Origin: Pestalotiopsis fici W106-1
Taxonomy: Eukaryota; Ascomycota; Sordariomycetes; Amphisphaeriales; Sporocadaceae
Assembly (NCBI RefSeq): GCF_000516985.1
Contig: NW_006917098.1
Coordinates: 1,116,001 to 1,180,000, forward strand
DNA: 64,000 nt
Direction: 5' to 3'
Shown here one piece after another: positions 24,257-37,170 of the stretch. Every line of letters begins with the position of its first letter. Positions within the stretch are counted from its first letter, which is position 1. The notes beneath the pieces were generated by a model that was given only the letters and a program-made list of their open reading frames with translations, did no database searches and had not been told where the DNA came from. The position numbers were made by a program, and so were the translations under genes.

Positions 24257-27200
24257 CTTGGATACTTTGTTCTCAATCAGATTAGCTTTGCGTCGGCTGA
24301 AGAGGCACCGAGCCGGGCAGAGAGGCAAAACGTACAGATGGATAGACTACGGAGAATTCTTGGCCGTGTGTAGGAGCGGGCTGGTGCGGATTCCAACCAA
24401 GACGGTGAGGCACGAGATGAAGATCGTCGCCCGGAGGTGCTGGTTACAGGAAGCCGGAGGGCGGCGAGGGGATACGGGATATGTTAGAAAGCTAGTAATG
24501 CTCTTTTTCCTTGCTCGTCAAACAGACTCCCGATGCAGCGGCAGAGTCAAGTAAGACAAAAATCCGATCTGGTTCGTTGGTGTCACAAGTCTGGGGTATG
24601 ACTAGATTGTGTGGTTGGACGAACTGAAGCGTCATAACCAAACTTTTTAGTGAGTTTTTGGCCCCTCACATTTGCCCGGTCTCGGGCGCCCAGACGAGAT
24701 TTGTCAACTTTTTTTTTTATTCCCTTCTCAAAACGCTCTGCAACCCTACATACTAGGTCGTATTTGTTGCATATGTATGTACTAATCACGTCTTCCCGGG
24801 CAGAATAGACCTGACTCACTCCAATCGCCTTCAGATAGCCTCCGGATTTGGCGAGTGGGAATAGCAAGTGCTACATTATAAAAGTTAATGTCGTCCTTGC
24901 CCTTGCCTCCCCTCTGCCGCCGTCGTCCGTCAGCAGGCACCGAGGGCAGCTTTCTTATTTACCTGATACCTACCAAGCCTGCTAACAAATATTACAACGC
25001 CCCTCCCCCTCCCCCTCCCCCCCTCCAAGGCTGATCGCGTGGGGTTCGAGGTAAAGCAAATTGCCATCGGGCTGCAACAAGACTGGCCAAAAATAAAAAC
25101 TGGGTTAACTAACACCTTGCTTACCTTACAGTAGTCGTTTCCTCTAGGGCCAGGTACCGTTCCTTCTAGAATAACGTGAGAAGCAGCGCAGCAGAGCCAA
25201 CAACCTGGTCAGGTCGGAAAGCCGCACATGCCCCTCGCACATTAGTTGCCCACCTTTGCCAGCCAGGGACGAGAACTCCGAGTCGCTAACAAACCATGTA
25301 TACCATCGCTCGGATATTGTCCCGACATCCTATCATTTCGCGTCTCCTGTGCCTCTCTTTGCCCCTTTGGATGAAGCTAGCTTACGATCGCTGGTGTTTG
25401 CGGCCATCCGTTGCGATCAGACGATCCTACAGGCTCCAGTGAACCCTTCCAACCACTAGAGTGCATATTCTACTGCTATTGCTACCGTGTATAGTATGTG
25501 ATCTCCTTCCAGGTACGCTGCATCTATGCCTAGCTCCGTGGAGCGTCCTTTCTTCTCAAACTTCTACCTGCTTAGGTAACCGAGGAGGAACGAGTATCCA
25601 TTGTATAACGAACAAAAAAAGAACAAGTACCATCCTACGCCAACATCACACCACTATCGTCGTATTGAATGAAATGATCAACGGCATCGGACCCTTCAAC
25701 CATGTACAAAGTGACGCCACCCATGATGGCTTAGCTGTGCATCGTTTGATTACAGAAGGGCAGCAAAGGTGCGTCCAACCGTGGTGTCGTTCCACTGATG
25801 GCCATGATTGGGTACTTTCGGCACTTATTCAGGTCTCCAGCTCATCCCCGGGGCGTGGAGTCGACGGATGCAACAGCGGGCATGGCACCCGCCAGCGCTC
25901 CGCTCCCCAAGCTCCCCTTCAGGGTCCCTTTCCATTAGAACCCAACTCCCGACAACGCCAAGAGGAAGCGAGCTGCAAGACCGCACAGCCTACAACACTA
26001 CGTACGTTGCAAGCTTTTACCGAGCTTACATACAGCACTAAAATGTGCTGCTGCTGCTGCTGCCGCCGTACACAGTAGCACTATATACCTATTAACCTCT
26101 ACAACATACACAGCATATAGATCACAGACCATCCATACATGACCCATTTCTAGACTATCTGTGCCTGCCACTAAGGAGCCTTGAAAGGATGCATGGCATT
26201 GCAGGTCGCCGAGCGCCAAAGTCTGTCAGAGTTCAGACCGCGCTCACGAGTAGCCAGTCGCATGTCCAACCCGCACATGGACGCATGAAGTAGAGAATAG
26301 CTCGGAGAAGATCATAACCTTTATGGGACACGTTTCTCGGCGATAAGCTGAGGTTGTCTTCTCTGCATTGGCTCTGATTCGTTCCCATCAACCCGTTTTC
26401 CACGTCCTGCTCGTCGCTGGCCATGCCGCCATCACCGCAGCTGTGCTTACAATGTGTGTGTGTAAGTAGGACCCTGGCTGGATTTTGCAAGCTTGGAGCA
26501 GCGGCATAGCACAGTGATCGACAAGTCGTCGAAGCCTGAAGGCACCTCTTGGCCCACCCTACGTTCTTCGCCCCCATGCAAGCCATGCACCTAGGGTATT
26601 GGGTTCTTTCTCAGCGTTGCAGTTCCGTGCCAACATTATGCCCCTTGGCCACGCGAGCCCTTGGACCCTGGGAGAATATAAAGTTTAACGCGACTTCAGG
26701 ATCCTGGTGCGCTAATTGCTAATTGGCAGTAGGATGAACTTTCCAAAACGATCAGGGAGTCACTCACTTATACCCAACCTGGCAGCTACTAACTAGTATC
26801 AGACCGTCTTGGTCTGGTTCCTCGGCGGATGGAGGTGCGGCGCGCATGGAAACTTCTCAAGGCATTTCAGGGCATTGACAACTGCCGAGTGAACAGACCG
26901 GCGATCCAGAGGAAGCACAGAAGCACAACGGCCACATTTGACGAGATGGGGGTTACCCAAAGTAGGCCCGACGATTCTCTGCTTGGCTTGGTGCTTGCTC
27001 GCTCATTAACACTATAATACATTGATATTTGCCAGTTCAAATTTTTTTCCTCTTGATGATCATGTTTCATAGCCTTGTCGTCCCCGAATATTTTCTTTTT
27101 TCTTTGACATTCTCTCCTTTCCTCGCTCTTTTTCTATTCTCCTATATCTATCTGGTTCTCACTTGGTGTTGTGGTTGGTCTCCCCTCCTCCATCAGAGTC

Positions 27201-27844
27201 ATCAGTTACGAACAGAATAACACTGGCCTCCCCCGTTTGACCCTTCATACTCAATCAATTTTTTTCCCCCTCAAACGGCCATGTTTTCCTTATGACAATT
27301 GCCTATATTTTAATGCTTTTGCGATAAGCATGAGTTGTGCATCCTATTGTATTGTCCAAGACGGGCCTTCAAAAGCGGCTGCAGAGCGTGGTGTTACCTA
27401 CTGAACCTGCAGCGTGGCTGTTATTAAATAAGCTGAGACGAGAGCGCAAGAAATGTCCGAAAGAAAGGCTTCCGAGGCTGGCCCAGCAGCACGACATACT
27501 TCTCATGCCGTGCCCGTAGCCTCTTTTCGTACGTCATTCTACCCCCATTTACATACACACAGATCCTTTCTTTTTCTGCTCCTCAGCCTATACCTAGTCC
27601 TTCTGCCCACACTCTTTAGTCCAAAATACCTCGGCAAACTTAACATTGGGAATCAATCACCCCGAAAGAGAGCGAGCAAAAGAGAGGAGTGAGAGAGGAG
27701 TGAGAAGGGAGGGACAGGACAAAAAAGACAAGAACAAAAAGGGCCCCCCTCACGCTTGGCGAAACCAAACTCCGCCATCATACAGACCTTTTACTTCTCT
27801 TTTTTTCATTTCACCCTTTTTAACCGAATGGTACTGGGAAGCTC
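24257..27844. other. 3.6-kb region without a convincing gene, pyrimidine-rich near its end
   Basis: Divergent spacer between the aminotransferase and the SDR-fold gene. Seen in it: a C/T tract at about 25000..25026, a short TGC repeat near 26044..26062, and strongly pyrimidine-rich plus-strand stretches at about 27040..27170 and 27250..27820 leading up to the next start codon. The longest open frame (25461..26078) has no domain and ends in a Cys run coded by the TGC repeat. A long leader for the SDR gene or a non-coding transcript is possible. Confidence 0.45.
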
Positions 27845-29065
27845 ATGAACCCGCAACTAATGCCATCCGATGACTTATTAGCTACGCACAATTCGCCGCG
27901 GACATGGTTCCTCACGTCCGCACTCACCCCGCTCGCCATTAGGCTGATACGGAAGCTACTGGACCATGGCGATAACGTGGTCGCGTGCTTGCCGCCACAG
28001 GAGCTCGAGCACGATGACCGCAATGCCGAATTTCGTGAGCTGATTAGTGAGTGTAAGAGCAATCGCAAGGACCGCGAGGGCTGGCTGGGGCGCATCCGTC
28101 CCATCCGCTGCGATGGCCGCATCATGGGGCAGTGCAGTGCTGCCGTTGCCGAGACCAAGGAGATGTTTGGCCGCATTGATATCCTGCTCTGCTGTACCTC
28201 GGAAGGTAAGTGCAGGCTTGCTCTGATTGAGCTTATTCCCTCGTGCATCGTTCTGGCAGTAGAGACGAGGAGACGGTGCTGAAGTAGAGAAAATGCAACT
28301 AACATTGACGCTTTCGCAGCTGTCGTGGGCACCGTGGAAGAGTTGTCGACGAACCCTGGGACGCAAAATCTTGTGCGAGACCAGTTCGACTCCATATTCT
28401 TCTCACAGGTCAATTTTATCAAGGCGGCCTTGCCACTTCTACGAGCACAGCATACTGGGCATATCATGATTCTCACCAGCGTTGGCGGCCACATTGGCAC
28501 GCCCGGCATGTCCATGTATACGGCGGCAACGTGGGCACTGGAGGGGTTTTGCGATTCACTGGCGTACGAAATAGCGCCATTTAACATCAAGGTTACGATA
28601 GTGCAGCCACACAAGGAGATACAGTCGCTCACCAACAAAATTGTCTTCTCGCCACAGCTGCCGTATTATGACAGCGATAACAACCCGGCGCCTAGTGTGC
28701 GAGACATGCTCAGCAATGTCCTCAACATGAATGCAGACACGGCCATAGACCCGTCTGAAGAGGAAATCATACATCGGTACCCAAAACTGCCAGGTTCGGC
28801 GCTGGACAAGATGCTTCAAGAAACAGTCAATGCGCTCACGGCCATCGGAGGAAATGAGAATCCTCCTGCGCGACATATAGTCGGCTTTGAGGGAGCCGAA
28901 GCTGTCAAGGAAAAGCTCAAGACAGTCACGGAGGAATTGGAGGATTTTGTGGAAGCCAGCTTGGCTGTCGATATATTCGAAAGTGAGCTCAAGGCGGAGG
29001 CGCGACAAGGAAAGGCCAGAGTTGATGCTAGCAGTTCAGGGGCTGTCGCGGGGCCTTCAACATGA
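27845..29065 (+). CDS. SDR-fold protein lacking the catalytic lysine (probable pseudoenzyme)
   Basis: Predicted 368-residue protein with the fold of short-chain dehydrogenases. Exons 27845..28205 and 28320..29065; the 114-bp GTAAGT...CGCAG intron joins CTSE to AVVGTVEEL. The C-terminal half is clearly SDR: QVNFIKAALPLLR (Asn152), GHIMILTSVGGHIG (Ser174), and MYTAATWALEGFCDSLAYE, where Tyr187 is kept but the lysine four residues on is Thr191. The N-terminal cofactor loop, usually TGxxxGxG, reads LTSALTPLA, and the NNAG strand reads LLCCTS. So both NAD(P) binding and catalysis look impaired. After the fold comes a tail of about 130 residues, partly helical and acidic. It may act as a binding or regulatory protein. 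It lies 790 bp upstream of TRS120 on the same strand. Confidence 0.8.
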
Positions 29066-29856
29066 TCCAGAGGGAAAGAAGGACAAGGGGAAAAAGTGGG
29101 ATTATACAAAAGAGAGAATGGTATAATCCAGAGCGCATGTTGCTCTGGATATATATCTACGACTTGATCAGAGGTAATTTCTAATCGTCCGAAAAGGTAG
29201 CAAAGCATAGTATACGAAGTCACAGAAAGCGATGCCAAAATATAGACGGATATGCATCTCCATTGAGGGTATGGTGTTTCGTGCTCTGTATCCTTGTTCC
29301 GAATTTAGCAGTGCTTTGCTGGTTGGGTGCCAAAGATCAGCTTCTGCCTATAAGTAGAGATGCCCGCTAAAAGGTGGTAGGTACCCAAGGGATATCCATT
29401 CCAGCACCACAATTCCAGATTGCGGGACGTTCATGGTTAGCAGCTACTACCCCCCAGATATGTCACTAACCGACGTACCCCTGTTTTCAGGGGTTTAATT
29501 GATTGGCTGCAACTCGAACATTGGCGCACGAGGCTCGAAGGGAGCTTCAAGCTGTCTGTCATTCACGAACCACTGTAATCCCCCCAAAGCCAAAGCGTGT
29601 GCGGCACATTGCGCTGCAACATACCTAACCAACCTACATTACCTATCCAACGTCATCCCGCTTGCTTGAACAGGTGGCCGCTGTGAAGTTTGAACATATT
29701 TACAACAATACAGCGAGCATAACCTAGCAGCGACCACCGGCCTGTCGTCCATTCTCACCGCCTGGCCTGTTCCCACCCCCAAAGTGCTATGTCAAAGTCG
29801 AATGCGCATACAGTCGCTCCCTGAAGTCGGCGAAAACGATCGAGTCCAATGCCACC
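29066..29856. other. Intergenic upstream of TRS120
   Basis: About 790 bp; presumably the TRS120 promoter and the 3' UTR of the SDR-fold gene. No coding signal. Confidence 0.6.
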
Positions 29857-32800
29857 ATGAGCCTCGACTCTCTGGTACCCATCGCGCCTGCGAGGGTACG
29901 CGCACTTGTAGTGCCTGTAGGGAGGATCACCAGGGACAAATTTACTTCCTTTGTCAAGAGACTCAACGAGGAACATGTCGTCCACCTCAGAGACATCAGC
30001 GCCGATGGGCGCCCCAATCGAAGTCAGTCCCAACGTGTCCAGACGAACGTTCACATACAACTAGATAGTTAAACGAACGGATGCTGACCGTCTTGAATCT
30101 AGCCATGTTCTCCCCATTGGCATTCCCTCATGGAGCCATGTTCTACGACCTCATCACCTACGTCCCACCGACTTCGCATCTCGCCCTTTCCCCTTTTGAC
30201 CTCTGGCGCGAACCGCTGGCCGTCATAGCCATAGCCGACGGAAGCGAGCTCAACCGTGAAGCATTTAGCAAGAGACAGTCGCTCACTGCGCCAACCACAA
30301 CGGAAAGAAATATAAGAGCGCTGTATCAGGAGCTGGAGACCCTCCGGGATAGACATGAGAAAGCCCTCATTCATCAAGTAGTAATCTTCGACTATGTACA
30401 ACCCGAGGGGCAGCCCATCACCATTCCTGAAGGCGTCAAAGTTGTTCCACCTGTTGAGCAGTCAAAACGGACAACGATGAAAACAGTCATGTGCGACATG
30501 TCCTCGCTGCTGTTGGCGGAAATGACCACCCTAGCCAAATCGTTTGAGCACATGACCGCGATTGAATCTCCAGGTCACGCTTCTAGGCCGCAAATGAACG
30601 GTTCGCACACCACGGAAGATGCGAATAATCACCGGAGGAACTCGCAATTTGCTCTGCCAACGAGATCGGTATCTTCAAGCGGCGCCGTGGATAAGAGCCA
30701 GACGCGTATGTCCATGCCTGCTGCCTTCAAAGGTTTGCCTTTTGGCTCCAGCAGCTCCACGCCGTCAAACCGCCCATCGACCCCTGTGAGAAAGAATAGT
30801 ACAGCATCACAGGCGCCAGCGGCCACTGACGAAATGACGAATGGCAGCGACCAAGGCTCAGCAAGCCCGGAGCAGAAGTCTTCCAGACCTGGAACCGCTG
30901 AGGGGTTCAAATCCTCGTCCTCCGATAAGGTCTCGGTACAAGGCTTTGGCCCTGGCGGGCCAAATGAGAGGTGGCGCAACAAAGGCAAAGGGCGGATCAC
31001 GATTGTGGTGGGCTCCTTATACCTTCAAGCGGGACGATGGGTGGATGCGCTCAAGGAACTTACCGAAGGCGCGACAGTTGCCAAATCTATCAATGATCAC
31101 CTGTGGCACGGCAAGGCTCTTGACCTTATAGTGGTGTGCCTTCTTTTGCTAGGATGGGCAGGCATCGAGTTCCAAGTACCATCATTATGCCTTTCTCCAG
31201 ACAGGCCCGCAAGCAAGGGGGCAGAGATCGAGGAAGTTATACCAGATCAACCAAAATATCTACGAAATTTCCAGGCCATCCTGCCCGAGTTGCTGGAAAG
31301 AATCGTCGGGCTCTTTTCAAGGATATCTGGGGAGCAATTGCCACCACTTCCCTTGTGTCAAACAGTCATAAGATTTTGCAGTCTTCTGACTTCTCTGCAC
31401 ATTTGCCAGGGGCGTTTGGATAAAGAATTCTTAGATATGGCAGTACTGGGGACGAGCTCTCATCGACCTTTGACTTCTTCGCCACGATTAAATATCACAC
31501 CGACTCGTACGCAAATTGCGAGTCTCCTTTTCAGAGCTTTCCCTTCTTCAGCACCCGAGCTGATTACGACAGTGGACCGCGCCCTTGTTTTAAATGGCAT
31601 CGCAACCGTCATGGGCACACTAGGTTTCCACAGAAAGAAAGCAATGGTCCTGCGAGAGTTGGTTGGTGTGCTGATTGGCGGCCTCGTCGATGCTCGAACC
31701 CGTGGCGCGGCCGAAGTTGGTATACACCCAGCTGCCGGCTTAATGGCTCTGAACGCCGTCAATGGTAGTAATGGTAATGGTGCCGGAGCGCTTGAACTAG
31801 GCGAGGGCGATGTTGAGCATGGAATCGACGCCTTTCTCAACATATTATGCAAGACCTATGGTGCTGTTGGCGCTGATGGCATCACGCGCTCGGGGACTAC
31901 TCCCCTTGACGATTACAGCGACAAAACGGTCATATCGAGGATTGAAAATCAATCCATGGTTCGACAGTACGGCATCAGGAACGTCAAATTAAACGTTCTT
32001 CGAGCCTGCATCAACATCTCGGAGGCACTGCCCGACTTCAATGGAGTACTTAAATTCTCGGGCGACCTACTTCGTACCGCCGGTAGTGGCGTTGCACCAG
32101 GACCGCGTCGTGAAGATGCTGCTCCAATAATCACAAGGGAAGAGCAAATTCGACTGGTTAACAATATTGTAAAGACTACGGAGTTATCGAAAAGATTAGG
32201 TCTGGGCCATCTCGCAGCCGAGTTTTGGGACGAGTTTCTGGTTCGGGGCATCTCGTTGGACCGTCTACCCACCACTCGAGCACCTGTTCCACATGATAAA
32301 AGCGTGTTACCAGGGGCAAATACCGTGCGCACCTCTCAAGACGTCAACCCCTTCATATATAACCCGTTCGTCAGAGCACCTGACAAGGTCGCAGTAGAGC
32401 GAACTCTTGTCACTGGAGAAGCTGCTACTTTCCGCGTTACACTGCAGAACCCCTACGAGATTGAGTTGGAGATTGAGAGCATAAAACTCGACACCGAAGG
32501 TGCCGCTTTTGAATCTTCAGTGGAGAGTACCGTTATTGGACCCTACCGTACGCAGATCTTGAAAGTCTTTGGCACACCCAAAGAAGCTGGGTCTGTAAAG
32601 GTCACGGGTGCCATTGTGCGTGTCCGCGGGTGTCGGGAGAGGAGATTCCCCATCTTTCCCCAGTCCTGGGTAGCAGACAGTGAGGTCAAGGTTAAGTCCA
32701 TTGGGCTTGCGTCGGTAGAAACGACGAGCAGTCTCTATGAGAGCAATCAGATGATTCGACCCGGCCCGGACCTCAAGCCCGAAAGCATGAGCTTGAACGC

Positions 32801-34268
32801 CATATCTGCACAACCAATTATAGTGGTCAAGTCGACAACACTACCGCAGTCTGCCGTCATGATTCTTGAAGGCGAGCGGCAGGTATTCTCGATTACACTG
32901 CGCAATCTATCGACAGAAACCCCCGCAGACCTACTCCTCTTCTCTTTCCAAGACTCAACACAAGGGCCTCTGCAAACGGCTGTGGCCAATAGAGACGCGA
33001 CACCCGCTGAACTTTATGAATACGAGCTTGCGCTAGCCAAGAAACCAGCATTGCGGATGCGCAAAGTAGATGACACCAAGAGGTTCATCCCGCCAGGAGG
33101 CACAAATACGTTTGAAATCGAGATCTTGGGCAAGCCCGGCTTGACGAGTGGCACTGTTCAGGTCGATTATGCTTATCTCGGCGTGCCTCAGGATGAGATC
33201 AAAGAGCAATTCTACACTCGACAAGTCTGTCTAGACATGGCAGTAACGGTGAACGCGAGTATCGAGCTCAACAGGATGGACCTACTTCCCGTGCAAGGAA
33301 ACGTGCCGAGCCCACTTTGGCAAAAGCTCACCTTGGAACAGACAGACGAAGAGCTCGACCCGGACAAGTATTGCCTTGTCGTGATGGATCTGAGGAACGC
33401 TTGGCCAAGCCACATGCAAGTTCACTTCGAGTCTGAGAAGAGTTTTACTATTGATGAACTCATTCTCCCGGGCAACACAAATCGTGTCGTCTTTCCGATT
33501 CCCCGAGTCTACCTCGAGGACCCATACGCCACCATTCCAGCCATCAATCCCTCACGGCAGCGCCAATTCGTTGTTAGTACCAGCAAGATTACGCCCGAAA
33601 CCGAGCGTGCGAACCGTGAGGCTTTCTGGTTTCGCGAGCGGGTCGTTGACTCCCTCCGAGGAAGCTGGAAGACCCTCTCGGGGCCGCCAAGGTCCGGGAC
33701 TATCGAGCTACGTAGCATGCGCCTTACCCCACGGATGGTCGAAGCTGTCAAGATTGATGAGGTTGCCATTGATGTGGCTGTCGTTCCTATCAACGGGTCG
33801 GACAATGGCTCAAACATCATTTATGTCGATGACTTTGCTCAGGTCAAGGTGACTCTTCGCAACCGTACTCTGGAGCCTATATACCCAACTCTGCGACTGT
33901 TGCCAACGCTTTGCCATCGGCCACTCAATGTGGCGCTGGACTTTACGCGCAAATTAGGCTGGAATGGGACCTTGCAACGGTTCTTACCTATGTTGGAACC
34001 AAAACAGAGCACCGAGGTGGTCATTGGGCTTACCGCTTTGTGTAGAGGCGATTTTGAATTTGTGGCCAGCGTCGAGGAGACAAGACTATGGGAGGAAGGT
34101 GAGGACACGGGCAAGGGAGACACTGGAGGGGAGGACAAGATGGGACGAGAGCGCTCAGATACCCAGAAGATGCTGGATGCCGTGCTCGGTCCGAGAGAGA
34201 GGAGGATCTGGCATTCTAGACATAAATGTTTGGTCCGTGTGCGGGACCGTGAAGACGAGAGCGATTGA
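29857..34268 (+). CDS. TRS120: TRAPPII complex subunit Trs120 (TRAPPC9)
   Basis: Large subunit (1443 residues) of TRAPPII, the Golgi complex that activates Ypt31/32-type (Rab11) GTPases in late Golgi and endosome traffic. Exons 29857..30022 and 30103..34268; the 80-bp GTCAGT...TCTAG intron joins DGRPNR to TMFSPLAFPHGAMFYDL. The start has a good context (GCCACCATGA). Family text: the N-terminal SLVPIAPARVRALVVPVG segment, a Ser/Pro-rich low-complexity stretch (about residues 190-300), then GKGRITIVVGSLYLQAGRWVD (TPR-like part), KSINDHLWHGKALDLI and the long C-terminal beta-rich region with Ig-like repeats. The length is normal for filamentous fungi. It converges on SEC22, another secretory-pathway gene. 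Confidence 0.94.
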
Positions 34269-34877
34269 CGAGGTATGATGAGAAAGGCGCCTCGGCTGGT
34301 CACACAGCGCAATTGTAATACCATAAAAGATTACTACGAAAGATGAAAAAGATATTTTGATTTCTAAAAGACATGCCGTGACTCCTTTTGACGCCTGGGC
34401 ATGTTTTTCGATATCGCGATTTACCCCCAATGCTGAGGTGATTGATTATGCAGTTTATGCCAACTCTGGTCAGGGCTTGTAAACCCGTAGCCCTCCAATC
34501 ATCCCCTCTATAATTTAATCTGAACATTTGAGCAGCCTACTACTGGCGACTGAGCTGATTGAGCTGCCTCATATGAGACGAGAGGCCAAAGTCTCCTTTT
34601 AGAACTTGGTTCCTCTGTCATGTTTGCTCAATTCCAAGTCTCGTTGTTGGACAGAAGGCCATATATGCTTGCTTGCTCGTTCCGTTTGCCATTCGCCGTA
34701 GTCTCTCCCTTCTCGATTTCGCCATTGTTCATAGAAGCCTACCTCGAGCTCTATCCCACACGCGCTGCGCTGCTCTGATTCGCTCTGGGCTCTCGAATTC
34801 CTTTGCTTCTCTTTACTTGCCCAAAATTCTCGTCTTTTTTTCGGTATTCGGTTCTCATCTATTCCGCAGCTTCCGTC
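34269..34877. other. Intergenic between convergent TRS120 and SEC22
   Basis: About 610 bp of 3'-UTR-like sequence with no coding signal seen. Confidence 0.6.
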
Positions 34878-35626
34878 TTAGAAGAACCGCAACCAGATGA
34901 AGAGCAGAATGATAAAGCCGAGCGCGGCAAAGGGGCCGTACTGCTTGAGCATGAGGTCCCAGTTAATCTTGACGGCTGCCTTGCGGTACTTGCGGGAGTC
35001 GTCGCGGAGACGGGAGCTAATCTCGCCCATCTTGTCGAGGCTGTCGCCGCGGTAGAGCAGGTCCTCGATATTCTTGGTCATGACCTTTGTCACGTCGCGC
35101 AGCTCGTCGTTGAGCTTGCCGAGGTTCTGGGAGGCGCGCGAGTCGGCGTACGTGGCCTTGGTGCGGCCGATGAAGGTGTCAAACTCCATGAAGGCATACG
35201 GCCGCAGCGTCGGGCTGTGCAGCTGCGCGGCGCCGTACGAGTTTTGGAACTCTGCCGATATGTCGGACAGGTAGGTAAAGGCCAGCTTGCGCGGGTAGGA
35301 GCGCTCGCAGATGCACAGAAAGACAATGTCGTTGCTCAGCAGGTAGTGCAGGGTAAACGGCCCCGACTCGATCGAGGCTTGCGGCTCGGCGTTCTTGTTG
35401 AGGCGCCGCAGGATGAGTTTGACCTGCGACTTGATCTCGGCTAGCGACGACTCCATGGACTCCTCGTCGACCGAGGCGCATAGCATGAGGCCTGTTTGGA
35501 ACCATATTTGCCATGTCAGTCTCTCTGCTCTTTCTCGAACTTTGCTTGTTCCCTCTAACAGGGCAAGCAGGGAAGAAAAAAGAACGTACCATCGCCCACA
35601 CGGGCTATTTGCGTCGACCTGATCAT
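34878..35626 (-). CDS. SEC22: R-SNARE Sec22
   Basis: Vesicle SNARE of 216 residues for ER-Golgi transport in both directions. Exons 35626..35590 and 35491..34878; the 98-bp GTACGT...AACAG intron lies early, joining MIRSTQIARVGDG to LMLCASVDEE. N-terminal longin domain (residues 1 to about 125), then an R-SNARE helix with the zero-layer Arg160 in DLLYRGDSLDKM, and a C-terminal transmembrane anchor (PFAALGFIILLFIWLRFF). Length and order match yeast Sec22 (214 residues). Confidence 0.96.
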
Positions 35627-37170
35627 TGTGTAGCTGTGAATGTGCTATGGGGTGTATAAAATGTCGAGAGAAGACAAGAAGGAGTCGAGACCGGCCCCCC
35701 TGACTTTGGGCAAGCTACCCTGGGAGTAATGAAAGTAACAGTCAAGCGAATCGCAACACGTGGCTTTGTCCCAGCCCGAGTTGTATCAATTCGTGATGAC
35801 ACGTTGGAGTTGACGTAATGATGGTTGTTCCCAGGACGTCCCGGACCAGTATTAGCCGTGAGTGAGCTGTAGAGGTGTTTGAATTGTTGAAGGAATGAAT
35901 TGTCAACTTTTTTCTTTTGTTTCTGGGCTTCTTCCACGATCGTAAAGCGACCCCCCGAGCTTGGAACCAAGAGGCAAAAGGTTGGAAAGCAACAGCTGGC
36001 CCCAGCTAGCTCCGCTGGCTTGCCCAATTTACGTCAGGGATAACCTTTGCTGCGCTACAGAAGGTCGTTGGCCAATCAGCGCCTATGACTTTCAAGCGAC
36101 TCGCTGTATTCAAATGCTAGTGTCACCTAACCTAGGCATTTAATACCACCGTCGAAAGCCATGATAAAACAAGGCACGGGAAAGATGCATGAGATGGGTA
36201 ATGTTCTAAACGTATACAAGAGGACACAGATAACCCATAAGCTGAGCCTTGAAAAATTCAATTCAATGGTTCTTCCGGGTGCTCTACGCGTCTCGATTTC
36301 AAGTATTATGTATGTAGGAAGTAAAACTTGCCATGATCCCATAACTAAAGGGCTGTCACATCCTCGACTCCCAGAGACGATGCAAATTTGTAAACAAATT
36401 TCTAGGAGGCTAGATTCTCATCCACCTGAAATGTGTAGAGTAATTTGCCTCACAGATAATAATTAATGATACTTAAATAAAGGATGTACATAGGGGAGAC
36501 AGTACGTCGCTCGCTGTATCCATGCAGCGGCCCATATCGGCGGTAGAAGGTCACTGCGCATCGGCCCCACCTACCGGTCCACGGCCTGATGCCTCGTCCA
36601 TAATAAATCAACCAAGCGCATTCATCATTGGATTAGCTTTGGGAAACTGGCAGCGCGCATCAACTTCAGAGCACCGTCATGCTGGTAATTTGCAACCAGG
36701 CGGGACATTGATAACGCCTAGAGATATGCTATCAAGGACAAACCATCATGTCATTATTTAACCTGCATCCACCACCGGCCAGTTCTGATGTAAAGTGCAC
36801 CGCCAACCTCTAGATCAGCTACTGCTTCAACAAACAGCCCCTCGCCAACGACTGAGGAGCCCAGGTACAGCTTGCTGTAGAAACAACACCTGGTAGCCTG
36901 GGAGGAAAGGACTTTCCCCCTCCTTTGATTGATCGGAAACTTTTGTATCCATCAATTTCGAGACAAACTCAAAGCGTTACAAGTGCTGTACAATCTTACC
37001 CACAGCCACAAAGGACCATCACTTTATGAACACAGCTAAGGCCTTCAACAAGTTCATCAAGAACGACTAGATACTAGCCTCACCAGGTAGTATCTTTACA
37101 AAAGACCCAGACGCTCTTCGCTTCGGCAAGATTCACAGGGTATTCCGAAATTGAAGTTTCCAGCCCAACC
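35627..37170. other. 1.5-kb divergent intergenic region
   Basis: Between SEC22 (minus) and the DEUBAD-like gene (plus). A 14-codon upstream open frame runs from 37026 to 37070, 100 bp before the DEUBAD-like start; it could be a regulatory uORF or a 5' leader artefact. No larger coding signal. Confidence 0.5.

Noticed and set aside
25461..26078. 205-codon plus frame with a hydrophobic start and a Cys-run end
   Set aside because: The hydrophobic start is short, the rest has no compositional or motif support, and the Cys run comes from a TGC microsatellite. Treated as chance.
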